Source: Geotrypetes seraphini
Lineage: Eukaryota > Chordata > Amphibia > Gymnophiona > Dermophiidae
Direction of reading: 5' to 3'
DNA length: 64,000 nucleotides
Assembly (NCBI RefSeq): GCF_902459505.1
Contig: NC_047095.1
Coordinates: forward strand, 116,437,380-116,501,379
The notes under the pieces are model-generated. The model had not been told where the DNA came from. It saw only the letters and a list, made by a program, of their open reading frames with translations, and ran no database searches. A program made the translations under genes and the position numbers. The stretch's first letter is position 1; the number at the start of each line of letters is the position of its first letter. This document shows, in pieces, positions 41,401-50,649 of this stretch.

Positions 41401-44234
41401 CTCCTGATTTTTCATTGTCAGTCATAACTAAGTTAGGAAAAGGCGCCCTAACTAGGGTTACCGGACGTCTGGATTTACCCGGACATGTCCTCGTTTTCGA
41501 GGACATGTCCGGGCGTCCGGACGGCGTTTCATAACCTGGCACTTTGTCCAGGTTTTGAAAAGCTTCCACCTTGGGACCCTCATCGGGAGAGCAGGCGACA
41601 CAGTGATGTCATGTGCACACGCGTGTGGCGTCATCGAGTTGCATGTGTAGATGCCCTCCCAATGTGGTCCCGAGGATGAAAACAGGTTGAGGGGGTGGGG
41701 CGGGGCTGGGGCGTAACAGGGCGTGACTTGCGGCATAATGGGGCAGGGCTAGGTGGAACTGGGCAGGCCTGGGGGCGGGGCTATAGGTCTGGATTTTACA
41801 CAAGTAAAATCTAGTAACCCTAGCCCTAACTGACCAGCTGACCCCTGAGGGATGAAGTATGACTCCCCCTCTTAATTCCTCAGTGGTCACTGGCCCCCTC
41901 CCATCGCTCCAAGCTCTATGTCAACTCCAGATATTACGGCCATTCCTATTAGAGCAGCAAGCTGGTCCCAGGAGTAGGCTAGTGGTCAAGGCACTACACT
42001 GTATAGAAAGGGAATCGGTCCATATTAGAGAATGACACGGTGACAAAATTCATCACCGTTCCCGTCCCCGCGGATAACCGTGGGAAACCATCTTCATGTC
42101 ATTCTTTAAGGAGAGAGGGAAGAATCAGAGTATGACCCGCAAGCTTTGCTTTGAAGAATGCTGGTGTAGAAGGACTGAGGTTGAAATAGACACTAGAAAA
42201 TGACATGGGATTATTTCCCACGGTTATCCGCGGGGACGGGAACGGTGATGAATTTTGTCACCATGTCATTCTCTAGTCCATATCCCACTCTAACTAGTAC
42301 ACTTGTGGTGGAAATTGTGAGCTTTCCAAAATCCACAAAATACCAATTGTACCTATAGATAGGAGACACCTGTAGACCTGAGGGCTTTTGTGGTGATGTA
42401 CAGCTGGGCAAAGTAGGTTTCTAGGTTTTCCTGGCAGACTCATAGTACAAAGTAAGGGTGTTAAGGTGGGATTTGTGCCTGGGTCCCTTTAAGTGAAGTC
42501 CACTACACTGACCACTAGGCTGCCGTCTGCTCTGCTGGGATATCTGTGTGGCCAGTTTACTAAGGAATGGTGCCACAGAGCCATCCCTTTGGCTTGTTTT
42601 TGTGCCTTTTTTTCTAGGCCTTTTTAAAATTATTATTATTTGAAAATGGTATCTAAAGAAATACATACTGTGCACAGAAATGTCTGGAAAATAGCAATTT
42701 TCAAAACAAGAATAAAACAGACATTTATCTGGTTTGATAAATTGCTATGTTCAGGATGAGATTTTTAGATGGTTTTCAGCAAAACGTCTACCAAGACAGG
42801 GAGCCAACCCGGAAGTAACTGAAATGGTAATTGTAAAAGCCCATTTCTAAACTGTCAAATGCTACTGGGAGATAACGATGAGTCAACGATGACCTACTTG
42901 AACTTGTAACTATTTATTTCTAAGTATGACCCAATTGTATTAGTGAATGTACTGATCTCCCTGTACTATCAACTCTATTGAATGCCCATGTCAAACTGTC
43001 CATTGTAACTTCCTGGGTAATTGACCCAACCTCTTGACATAACATATCGAAAATGCCTCTCCACATATTTAAAATACCTTGTTTCTCAGAATAACCTACC
43101 CCACAGCTTAAATAACAGTATAAAACATTTGATATAAGTGTTCAAACAGTGAATTAATTCAGCATATTTTAAGCAGGACTTCAAAGGTGTCACTCAAGGC
43201 TCAGCTATCCTCTCATTGCCTCAAGCTTTACACACCAACCTTCTCATGGGTCATGCAAAAAACTTTCTTTTCCTATCAATTTTAAAATAAATAATTTAAA
43301 TAAGTTTAAAGTGCATGTTCATCTCCCAACTCCTATTATATCAGTTTTAAAGAGTAAATAGAGAGTGACTGGATGGGCCATATGGTCTTTTTCTGCTATC
43401 ATTTTCTGTATATCTATATATGTAAATGTGGCTTCCTGTGATAGAATTGTCCTCTATTTCTCCTCTCTGACCCCTGGGTTGCAGGATAGATCTCCAGAGA
43501 AAGTTAATGATGCCCATTGCCTGTATTCCTTTATTCCCTCAGGACTGCTTGTACTGAACGTCCAGTTTCAGAGCTCCAGATACCTGGATATCAATAACCC
43601 CAAAGCCATGCAGACTCTACTAGATCAGGTAATTATGACTTCCAAATAGCATCTATAGCAGGGGTGCTTAGTGTCAGATTTTCAGGATTTCCCAAATGAA
43701 TATGCATTGCCTCCGCTGTATGCAAATAGATCTCATATATATTCAGTGTGGGAATCCTGGAATAGGGTTACCAGAGGTCTGGATTTCCCTGGACGGCTTT
43801 TCAAAACCCGGTACTTTGTCCGGATTTTGAAAAGCTTCCTGTCAAAATCGCAACACGTGACATCACGGGCATGTGTGATATCATTGTGTTGTGTCTGGGG
43901 GCGGGGCTGGGGGCGGAACGGGGCATGGCACAGGTGGAACGGGGCAGAACTGGGGGCGTGGCCATGGGTCTGGATTTTCCTTTGAGAAAATCTGGTAACC
44001 CCTATCCTGGAAGCCCAACTGGGTTGCAGACCTTGAGGGCCGACATTGAGCACCCTTGGTCCACAGTAAGCAACTGTCCTGTGACCGCAGCTGCTGGCTC
44101 ACAACTTTCCTACTTTCTTCCAGGTCTGCGGTGTGCTGAAATCTGAGTTCGTCAAGAACATGGACAAAGTCACAATAAGTTGGAGAAAGAATGGACACAT
44201 TCGTCAATGCAGCACCACAGCTACATCTAGCTAA
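35381..44234 (+). CDS. Secreted mucin-like protein, four exons, 1,538 residues
   Basis: Joined exons are 35,381-35,429, 36,677-41,047, 43,543-43,628 and 44,124-44,234. The total is 4,617 bp, an exact multiple of three, with intron phases 1, 1 and 0. All junctions have GT..AG with good consensus (GTAAGT, GTAAGT, GTAATT; acceptors ttgcag, ccctcag, cttccag). Order in the protein: signal peptide; a ~1,457-residue Thr/Ser-rich region with many N-T-T sequons and almost no Cys, as in heavily glycosylated mucins; and a C-terminal ~65 residues resembling the start of a SEA domain. No transmembrane segment is seen, so the product should be secreted. The exon structure is intact with no stops. I do not recognise a named orthologue. 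More 5' non-coding exons cannot be excluded. Confidence 0.85.
35590..36242 (+). repeat. CR1 fragments in intron 1 of the mucin-like gene
   Basis: 35,590-35,995 resembles the CR1 reverse-transcriptase start ('KVDKAMGLDGVHPRVLKEL' at 35,931-35,987). 36,045-36,242 is a CR1 C-terminus and tail ('VVDAWNILPVEVVETETV', then 'atgtttctatgttta'). The middle of the element is deleted. Confidence 0.8.
36677..41047 (+). CDS. Exon 2: Ser/Thr-rich mucin domain
   Basis: One symmetrical phase 1-1 exon of 4,371 bp. The acceptor is the pyrimidine run before ttgcag at 36,671-36,676, and the donor is GAG|GTAAGT at 41,048. The N-terminal third is irregular ('TTIAATTNTVVDATEVLATA'), the middle has loose ~10-residue 'ETTRASENTT' repeats, and 38,940-40,290 holds the 104-residue near-perfect repeat. 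A 769-codon frame on the opposite strand is a by-product of the codon bias of the repeat. Confidence 0.88.
38940..40290 (+). repeat. Coding tandem repeat, 312-bp (104-residue) unit
   Basis: 'taaaatggcatctgaaacca' recurs at 39,021, 39,333, 39,645 and 39,957, exactly 312 bp apart, then at 40,167 (210 bp), where one sub-unit is missing. Each unit consists of a 102-bp and a 210-bp part that are themselves related ('TTIGTSRASENTT(P/S)VDTT'). Copies differ at only a few bases (for example 'aaaacagc' against 'aaaactgc' near 39,598). All lengths are multiples of three, so gains and losses keep the frame. Confidence 0.95.
41453..41822. mobile_element. hAT-type element, TAGGGTTACC family, 8-bp duplication
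   Basis: The ends TAGGGTTACC and GTAACCCTA (one interruption) are flanked by GCCCTAAC at 41,445-41,452 and 41,823-41,830. Near the left end a 30-bp palindrome centred at about 41,498 contains 'ggacatgtcc' on both sides. It lies in intron 2 of the mucin-like gene. Confidence 0.9.
42026..42275. mobile_element. hAT non-autonomous element, TAGAGAATGAC family, short copy
   Basis: 250 bp with ends TAGAGAATGAC and GTCATTCTCTA and a perfect flanking duplication GTCCATAT (42,018-42,025 and 42,276-42,283). It lacks the internal duplicated segment of the 34,490 copy. It lies in intron 2. Confidence 0.92.
42290..43350. other. Intron 2 remainder without recognisable gene
   Basis: No conserved coding segment. 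Mostly A/T-rich sequence. A CR1 tail fragment follows at 43,355-43,425 ('actggatgggccatatggtc'). Confidence 0.5.
43543..43628 (+). CDS. Exon 3: first part of SEA-like region
   Basis: The split Gly codon is followed by LLVLNVQFQSSRYLDI, then NNPKAMQTLLDQ, ending at CAG|GTAATT. The pattern 'N-[VL]-x-[FY]...L.-[ND]-P-x-[AS]' followed by a helix resembles the start of SEA domains, for example that of MUC1. This is a motif judgement, not an alignment. Confidence 0.7.
43659..44058. mobile_element. hAT element CAGGGGTG family, with nested hAT inside, intron 3
   Basis: The ends CAGGGGTGCTTAGTGTC and GACATTGAGCACCCTTG match, and the internal 'ttttcaggatttccc..aatgaatatgca' matches the element at 57,144. 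The flanks ATCTATAG and GTCCACAG differ by three transitions, as expected of an old target duplication. Confidence 0.7.
43763..44004. mobile_element. hAT-type element, TAGGGTTACC family, nested
   Basis: The ends TAGGGTTACCAGA and TCTGGTAACCCCTA are flanked by TCCTGGAA at 43,755-43,762 and 44,005-44,012 (perfect 8 bp). It is inserted in the older CAGGGGTG element. Confidence 0.92.
44124..44234 (+). CDS. Exon 4: end of SEA-like region and stop
   Basis: Encodes VCGVLKSEFVKNMDKVTISW, then RKNGHIRQCSTTATSS and TAA at 44,232-44,234. It begins in phase 0 after the acceptor cttccag. It has the helix and first strand of a SEA-like fold, then ends. The autocleavage strand (GSVVV-like) and a membrane anchor are absent. 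The two cysteines, 27 residues apart, could form a disulphide. Confidence 0.7.
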   Translation, partial: VCGVLKSEFVKNMDKVTISWRKNGHIRQCSTTATSS

Positions 44235-44276
44235 ATTGTCTCCAGCTTGGTTTTCCATCCCCTCTGCTTAGGCATC

Positions 44277-44282
44277 ATTAAA
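44277..44282 (+). terminator. Candidate poly(A) signal (ATTAAA) of the mucin-like gene
   Basis: ATTAAA 43 bp after the stop. Alternatives are AATAAA at 44,487-44,492 (next to a hammerhead-like repeat) and AATAAA at 44,643-44,648, which is followed by a GT-rich stretch ('gattgttgtgtg'). Which one is used cannot be told from sequence. Confidence 0.4.
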
Positions 44283-44405
44283 TTACTTCTGTAGCTGTAC
44301 ATTGGCACACAGGTTCGTTATTTCCCGTTTGTCTCATCCTTGGGATTGATGCTTTGACCTTGTTTTAAGGAATGATGTCAGTTTCAGCGATGTCAAGTTT
44401 ACAGT

Positions 44406-44457
44406 GACCCCTGATGCAGGCGGATTGATATGCCGAAACACAGTGCTGTGTCGGGTC
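44406..44457 (+). ncRNA. Hammerhead-ribozyme-like motif (copy 7)
   Basis: Stem I GACCC/GGGTC; core CTGATGC then A; stem II GGC/GCC with a long loop; GAAAC at 44,435-44,439; stem III ACACAG/CTGTGT; C before GGGTC. All three stems pair. It lies about 170 bp past the mucin-like stop codon and could be in its 3' UTR if a distal poly(A) site is used. Confidence 0.65.
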
Positions 44458-45871
44458 TACATTCACTGTATGTGTTTTTGGACTGAAATAAAATATCAGT
44501 GATTTTATCCAGCTGGCTCTGGTGGAAAGCTTCTTTGTCCTGCCCCACTCTTTTCCCTGCTTACCAAAAGATATCATTCAGAATTGTGGCAGTTTTCCAA
44601 CAACCAAGAATCGTTTGGATTGCAAGCCCTATTAATATGTCAAATAAAGATTGTTGTGTGAAGAAGGATGTGCTGGAGGTGGAAGCAAGATGACGTTTTG
44701 AGCAGTTCACTGTGCAAAGAGCTCCTGCTCTGAGGACGAATTATTCTAATTTAACATTGTTGTAAAATTTTTTTCTTATGCCTAACAGAAGGGGGAAACA
44801 GAGGGTTTTCCCTCCACCTACCTCTGGCTCTTCAACGCCACGACAGACTTATACTATAACAGCTTATACAGTCCAACCTTCTACATCGGGCGTATCCGCT
44901 GCTGTGATTGGGGAAGCTCACAGCTTGGACGGCGAGTTTTCGCTCTCGCTGAGCCCGCGAGGACCGCACACGCCCCCAGTGCCTGGAGAAACATCGGCAG
45001 GGCAGATAATGCAGGAGGGCTTACTGAAGTAGACGCGGAAGTGATTTCAACAACGTCAACTCCTGAGTTGGAGCCGTTGCGTTCTGAGAGTATGGAGCCA
45101 GTGGGAACCAACGGTGGTGAGGTCGTTGGAGCCCGGAGTTCATCCTCTGGTGAAGAAGCCGAAGAAAATCCGGCAGTTATCTCCCCCCCTCAAACCGCTT
45201 GTGAGACCACAGGCAGTAACATTGGATTCTATCTGGTCTGCGATTCAAAATTGACACTCGGTAGGCACAAACTTTGTTACTATTACCTTAAACTCAACCT
45301 CTAAGATAAATCTTTTAGAGACTTCTGTTCAACAGCAGAAGGTGGATTTGAATAAATTATAGAAGCTAACAACTGGAGGCAAAAAATTTGGTTACTAAAC
45401 AAATGATTGATAAAATGATGTTCTTGAGGAAGATAGAAAACCTAGAAAGCCAACAAAAAAATTGGAATTTGAGGATTCTTAATTTTCCGATAGCTAGGTT
45501 TATGTCTCCACAGGAACTTTTTAAGAACTTTATGTTAACAGTCTTAAACAGTTCTTTAATCAAGTCTTCCCCCAATACAGAGAATTTACTATTTAAAACA
45601 AATGTAAAAGGAAAAAGCGTTAGTAGCTAAAAGTACACAATTGGATGTTTTTGCTATGTTGCAATCTTCTGATATTGAAATACAGGGGCGGGCGACATTG
45701 TTAATCTCTCTTGTATTTCTACAGGATAAAGAAATGCTGTTAAAATTATATTTTAATTTAAAACAAGTCACCTATTTAGGTGACTTGTTCCCAGAGCAAC
45801 AGAACCAAAGGAAAAGGGAGGTCCAACCTTGTCTGCAGTGAAAAACCAACCAGGAACAAAACAAACCAAAA

Positions 45872-46189
45872 CTGCAGATGTGTACAACGATATAGGCAAA
45901 ATTTATTGTGACAACTAAAATATATCTAAAAACCTTTTTACCAAACAGGGGACCCGACACTTTAGCGAGATTTCACAATATTTGGTGACTCTTGGCGAAA
46001 CATACAATCCGATAGTTTTTTCTACTGCAATTTTTTGTGACATATTTTTCGTTCCTTTTTTACCATGGACCCCTGATGAAGGTTGTCCGAAACACGGACC
46101 GTGTTGGGTCCCCTGTTTGGTAAAAAGGTTTTTAGATATATTTTAGTTGTCACAATAAATTTTGCCTACATCGTTGTACACATCTGCAG
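45872..46189. mobile_element. Foldback element, 84-bp arms around a hammerhead-like motif
   Basis: The left arm 45,872-45,955 and right arm 46,106-46,189 are inverted copies in constant register (paired positions sum to 92,061). They share 'ctgcagatgtgtacaacgat' and 'ccaaacaggggaccc'. The 150-bp centre holds the hammerhead-like motif, whose 3' stem I strand GGGTCC opens the right arm. It is inserted in the L1/Tx1 remnant. Confidence 0.92.
46067..46111 (+). ncRNA. Hammerhead-ribozyme-like motif (copy 8)
   Basis: Stem I GGACCC (46,067-46,072)/GGGTCC (46,106-46,111), a perfect 6 bp. Core CTGATGA (46,073-46,079) plus one extra A, stem II GG/CC, GAAAC at 46,089-46,093, stem III ACACG/CGTGT with loop GAC, then T at the expected cleavage position (46,105). 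One of the two clearest copies. Confidence 0.7.
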
Positions 46190-46892
46190 AACACGGGAAG
46201 TCATCATGCCATTGTATCGAGCGATGGTGCGTCCGCATCTGGAATACTGCGTTCAGTATTGGTCGCCGCACCTCAAGAAGGACATGGCGGTACTTGAGAG
46301 AGTCCAAAGGAGAGCAACAAAAATGGTAAAAGGGCTGGAACACTGCTCATACGCCGAGAGGCTGGATAGGCTGGGGCTCTTCTCTCTGGAGAAAAGGAGA
46401 CTCAGGGGAGATATGATAGAGACCTTCAAGATCATGAGGGGCATAGAGAGGGTGGATAGGGACAGATTCTTCAGACTGAAGGGGACAGCAAATACGAGGG
46501 GGCATTCTGAGAAACTGAAGGGAGACAGGTTCAAAACAAATGCAAGGAAGTTCTTTTTCACCCAAAGGGTCGTGGACACTTGGAATGCGCTACCGGAAGA
46601 AGTGATCAGGCAGAGTACGGTACAGGGATTCAAGCAGGGATTGGATGGATTCCTGAGGGATAGAGGGATCGTGGGGTACTGAGTAAACCAACCTGGTCGT
46701 GCATGTGCAAGACCGGAGGGCTAGGACTTCGATAGGAGGGCAGAACTTAAATGGGAAACCAAGGTGGCAAGGGAGCCCCTTCTGATGATTCAGACAGGCC
46801 TTGACCTGTTTTTGGCCGCCGCGGGAGCGGACTGCTGGGCAGGATGGACCTGTGGTCTGACCCGGCAGAGGCACTGCTTATGTTCTTATGTT
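46190..46892 (+). repeat. CR1 LINE 3' part with long open frame
   Basis: 'REVIMPLYRAMVRPHLEYCV', 'VQRRATKMVKGLEHCSYAER', 'RRLRGDMIETFKIMRG' and 'NARKFFFTQRVVDTWNALPE' are open to the stop near 46,680. The 3' UTR ends in 'tgcttatgttcttatgtta'. 5'-truncated directly against the right arm of the foldback. It is close to the copy at 58,727-59,490. Confidence 0.9.
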
Positions 46893-47271
46893 ATATGTTC
46901 CCAGTCATCTCAAAATGGACGCAAGCCAGGAGGAAAGAATTTCTATTATTTTGTCCAAAAAGTGATTTCCTTGAGGCAGCTTTCCAATTGAGATTTTCTT
47001 GTAAATGTTTTTTTTCCTATCAAGGGAATAAATTTATTTATTTTTAACCTGCCCAATTAGGTTTCTTCTTAGAGGGTAAAGGAGTCTCGATGCAGCCAGA
47101 ATGAAACATGTTATTTAGTGCGGTGTTTAATTAAATGAGTAGATTAAACAACTAATTCACTGCTCTATTTCTTCATTTATCATTTATATCATTGTATTTG
47201 AATCCCCTTTTCCCGAAGGGTTTTCTTTATTTTTGCTTCCTTCTCCCCAGATTGTGGACTTTGCAAGATAT

Positions 47272-47783
47272 ATGCAGTACTCCCCCGAAATTCGCAGGGG
47301 TTCTGTTCCAGGAGCACCTGCGAATTTTGAAAAAACGCGATAATTGGAGGCGGTTTAGGGAAGGCGGGAGAGGGCTGCAGGACCGGCTTTCTTTGTATCT
47401 TCGTGCCGTGCAGGTTGCCCGACTTTGCTGATGCGCTCTTCTGCCGTAGGTTGCTCCCTCATTGCACCAATACCCTGCCGCCGCTGGTCTACTTGCGCTT
47501 CTGTTTTTTTTCCTGGCGTTCTTCGTCGCGCCCTGGCATGTAGCCATCAAACTTTTTCTGTCTTTCACCCTTGCAGAGTGGCTTTCCGTATTGACTTGCA
47601 GTGGCGAGTGCGAGCTATGAAGTTGCGTTCGGAGAAAGCGGCTGCACGGAGTGCTGGGTATTCGCAGCACAGGAGAGAAGCGCACGGGGTAATATAAAAA
47701 AAATGTAATATTTATGAGGGAAAAAACCCCGCGAACGACTGGGGCCATGAACACTGACCCGCGAGTTTGTGGGGGAGTACTGT
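47272..47783. mobile_element. Pogo/Tigger-like non-autonomous element
   Basis: The ends 'gcagtactcccccgaaattcgc' and 'gcgagtttgtgggggagtactgta' are imperfect inverted repeats starting CAGTACTCCCCCG next to TA. This fits a TA-targeting Tc1/mariner-type element. No transposase. The open frames inside are by-products. Confidence 0.6.
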
Positions 47784-47784
47784 A

Positions 47785-47895
47785 TTGCATAGTACTGTTT
47801 CTCCTAGGACAAGTAGGATGAGTCAGCCACATATGTGGCTGACTTATCCTGCTGTCCACGGAGAACCTACGTTACAGGTAAGTAACTACACTTTT
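47785..47895. repeat. Fragment of a DIRS-type terminal region (tentative)
   Basis: 'acggagaacctacgttacag' followed by 'gtaagtaact' resembles the ends of the DIRS fossil at 2,719-3,032 ('aaggagaactactgttacag'). A short 'cacatatgtg' palindrome lies before it. Fossil fragment only. Confidence 0.45.
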
Positions 47896-48125
47896 CTTGT
47901 GCTTAGCTTGATTGACTAAGTTATGTTATATTTTGTATTTCTTTTATCATCTATGTATATTGGATGTATTGAAATGATAAATAAAAAAATAAAAAAAGAA
48001 GGATGTGCTGAACGTAAGACGATGATGGATAGCGAAATTGAATTATGGATTTTCAGAATATTTTGAACAGTTGACCATATCTTTTGCCAGAAAGTATTAA
48101 TACACGGGCATTCGAACATCATTTG
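47895..48125. repeat. L1 3' end pieces in two orientations
   Basis: 47,900-47,995 ends in 'gataaataaaaaaataaa', like an L1 3' end on plus. 48,122-48,000 on minus reads 'MMFECPCINTFWQKIW', the L1 ORF2 C-terminal phrase. This may be another inverted LINE copy, but it is too short to be sure. Confidence 0.45.
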
Positions 48126-48219
48126 TGCACTAAGATTTCTATCAGGTAACTAGTCTTTGGCCACTTAATTAGGCACTTTGGCCACTTTCAGGTAGTAAAG
48201 GATCACGGGTTTGATATAA

Positions 48220-48380
48220 TGCTACGAGGCCTCTTTGGGGAAAAGCATCTAAGTTTTTGTACTTGGGGCAAGGTTAGGTGACTTGTCCAAGGTCACAAGG
48301 GACTGTCATGGGAATTGAACCCAGTTCCCCAGGTTGTGAAGCCACTGCACTATTTTGTCCTCCCCAGGAGCCCAGAACGG
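48220..48380. repeat. MIR/CORE-like or LINE-tail repeat
   Basis: 'aggtgacttgtccaaggtca' and 'gggaattgaacccag' resemble the conserved core of MIR-type SINEs and L2-like tails. A related stretch is at 55,335-55,425. Confidence 0.5.
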
Positions 48381-48970
48381 GTTACAGCGAGAAATTCACA
48401 ATATTTTGCAGCTACAGCATTAAGTGTACATTCACATTATACTGAAGGGTAGAACTAGGGAAGAAAAGGAGCATTCACAATATCAAGGGTACGTTCACCA
48501 TACACTGGGGAAGTGGAGTGAGGCTTACCGAGGTGTATACACCATAGGTTGCGGGCTTTAGATTTAGATTATCGCCAGGATGCACTGGAGGCATATAAAG
48601 AGGCATTTACAATGTACTGGAGGCATTCGATTAGATTACGTAGAGAGGTGCCTTCACATTAAATTGGAGGTATTTGGTTGGAGTACTTTTGCCATATACT
48701 CCTGTCAAGGATTAATGGTGACAGCAGTACATCCACAGCTAAACTGGAAACATGGGGCTGGTGGGCCCCTGGGTTGTTGGTAAGGTACATGTAGTGAACA
48801 ATACCCCCCCCCCTCTTGGTCAGCCGGACTTCCATACACACTTTTCAGCATGTCTAAAATGTCCCTGGCAGGGTTAAAGAAAGCTGGGGACAAAACCAAA
48901 TCAAATCTTTTCTTCTCGCCCTCCTTGCACTGCCATTCTGGTACCATCTGTAAAGCTAAAATTATCCAGT

Positions 48971-50372
48971 ACAGGCAGTCCCTGGGTTAAGAACGAGTCA
49001 CGTTTTCAAAGCTGTTCTTAAGTTAGATTTGGATGTAACTCAGATTTTTAATGTTCTGCTCCCAGCTGACAAAAGGGCCAACTGTCCCTACCAGGGTTCC
49101 CTCTAAGGTACAGCACGCACAACCACACACTGTTCTTAATATGGCCAGGCATCATTCCTGAATCTGTGTAGGAGTTTATGCCACTGGAAATACTGCTCAG
49201 TGAAATCAAATGAAGCTGCGACTGCGTTCTTAAGTACGAGTTGTACTTAAGTCGGGCGTCTGTAACTCGGGAACAGGTGTCTGCACTTCACTCACATAAG
49301 AACATACGAGTTGCCATACTGGGACAGACCAAAGGTCCCTCAAGCCCATCAGTGGCCAACCCAGGTCACAAGTGCCTTGCAAGATCCCAAGGAGTAGCAA
49401 CATTCCAGAGCTGAGATTGTGATGTCATGATGCCTCATTCCACCAATGCCTAAGAGCCAATCTCATCAATGATGTCACAATGGCTTGATTATTTCTATAC
49501 GGGCAGTCCCCGGGTTAAGAACGAGTTACGTTTTTAAAGCTGCTCTTAAGTCAGATTTGGATGTAACTCAGAACTTGTAGATTTTTAATGTTCTGCTCCC
49601 AGCTGACAAAAGGGCCAACTGTCCCTACCAGGGTTCCCTCTAAGGTACAGCACGCACAACCACACACTGTTCTTAATGTGGCCAGGCATCATTCCTGAAT
49701 CTGTGTAGGAGTCTATGCCACTGGAAACACTGCTCAGTGAAATCAAATGAAGCCGCGACCGCGTTCTTAAGTATGAGTTGTATTTAAGTCGGGTGTCTGT
49801 AACTCGGGAACAGGTGTCTGCACTTTACTCACAAAAGAACATACGAGTTGCCATACTGGGACAGACCAAAGGTCCCTCAAGCCCATCAGTGGCCAACCCA
49901 GGTCACAAGTGCCTGGCAAGATCCCAAGGAGTAGCAACATTCCAGAGCTGAGATTGTGATGTCATGATGCCTCATTCCACCAATGCCTAAGAGCCAACCT
50001 CATCAATGATGTCACAATGGCTTGATTATTTCTATACAGGCAGTCCCCGGGTTAAGAACGAGTTACGTTTTTAAAGCTGCTCTTAAGTCAGATTTGTATG
50101 TTACTCAGAACTTGTAGATTTTTAATGTTCTGCTCCCAGCTGACAAAAGGGCCAACTGTCCTTACCAGTGTTCCCTGTAAGGTACAGCATGCACAATCAC
50201 ATACTGTTCTTAATGTGGCCATGCATCATTCCTGAATCTGCTACAGGAGACGTGTAGGAGTCTTTGCCGCTGGAAATACTGCTCAGTGAAATCAAATGAA
50301 GCCGCAAACGCGTTCATAAGTATGAGTCGTACTTAAGTCGGGTATCTGTAACTCGGGGACTACCTATATTCA
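48971..50372. repeat. Tandem array of ~530-bp units, composite of MITE and CR1 tail
   Basis: 'caggcagtcccnggg-ttaagaacgag' starts units at 48,971, 49,499 and 50,036 (spacings 528 and 537). The third unit is partial. Each full unit holds a TA-flanked inverted-repeat element (left CAGGCAGTCCCCGGGTTA, right 'taactcggggactacctata' at 50,349-50,368), a CR1 3' tail ('cataagaacatacgagttgc') and ~100 bp with 'gtgatgtcatgatgcctcat'. Units are about 95% alike. Confidence 0.92.
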
Positions 50373-50649
50373 CATTTTTTTGTCACCATCCTTGGGAATT
50401 CTCAGCCTTTTATGTGAACTGGAGTCACAGTGTGGCTGCAAACACTTTTCTGTTATCCTCGGCGTTGCATCAATGTGTCAGGGGAATAAACTGCTGAGTT
50501 CTGTCCCCCCAGGGTAGAAAATCTGCCTTATGCTGCAAAGTTTTCCCCTCGCTTTTCAACAAGTTCAGCAATTTATCCCGCTGAGAGAAATCTGGGGCAG
50601 GGTGTCTCCCCTCCCAACAATTATAGTAGAAAAAAGGAGCTATTGATGC

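Larger units (their letters stand above)
44680..47060 (+). pseudogene. L1/Tx1-type LINE ORF1 remnant, split by foldback and CR1
   Basis: It starts near 44,770 with 'MPNRRGKQRVFPPPTSGSST' and passes through a conserved ORF1 coil and RNA-binding start ('FLRKIENLESQQKNWNLRIL' then 'NFPIARFMSPQELF', 45,420-45,530) and 'LDVFAMLQSSDIEIQGRATL'. It resumes after the insertion at 46,890 with 'WTQARRKEFLLFCPK' and 'LRFSCKCFFSYQGNKFIYF'. Several frame changes. It belongs to a different lineage from the L1 at 10.6-17.3 kb. Confidence 0.7.

Noticed and set aside
48971-50372. CRISPR-like or satellite array
   Set aside because: The units are ~530-bp transposon composites without short conserved repeats and unique spacers, and only 2.6 copies are present.
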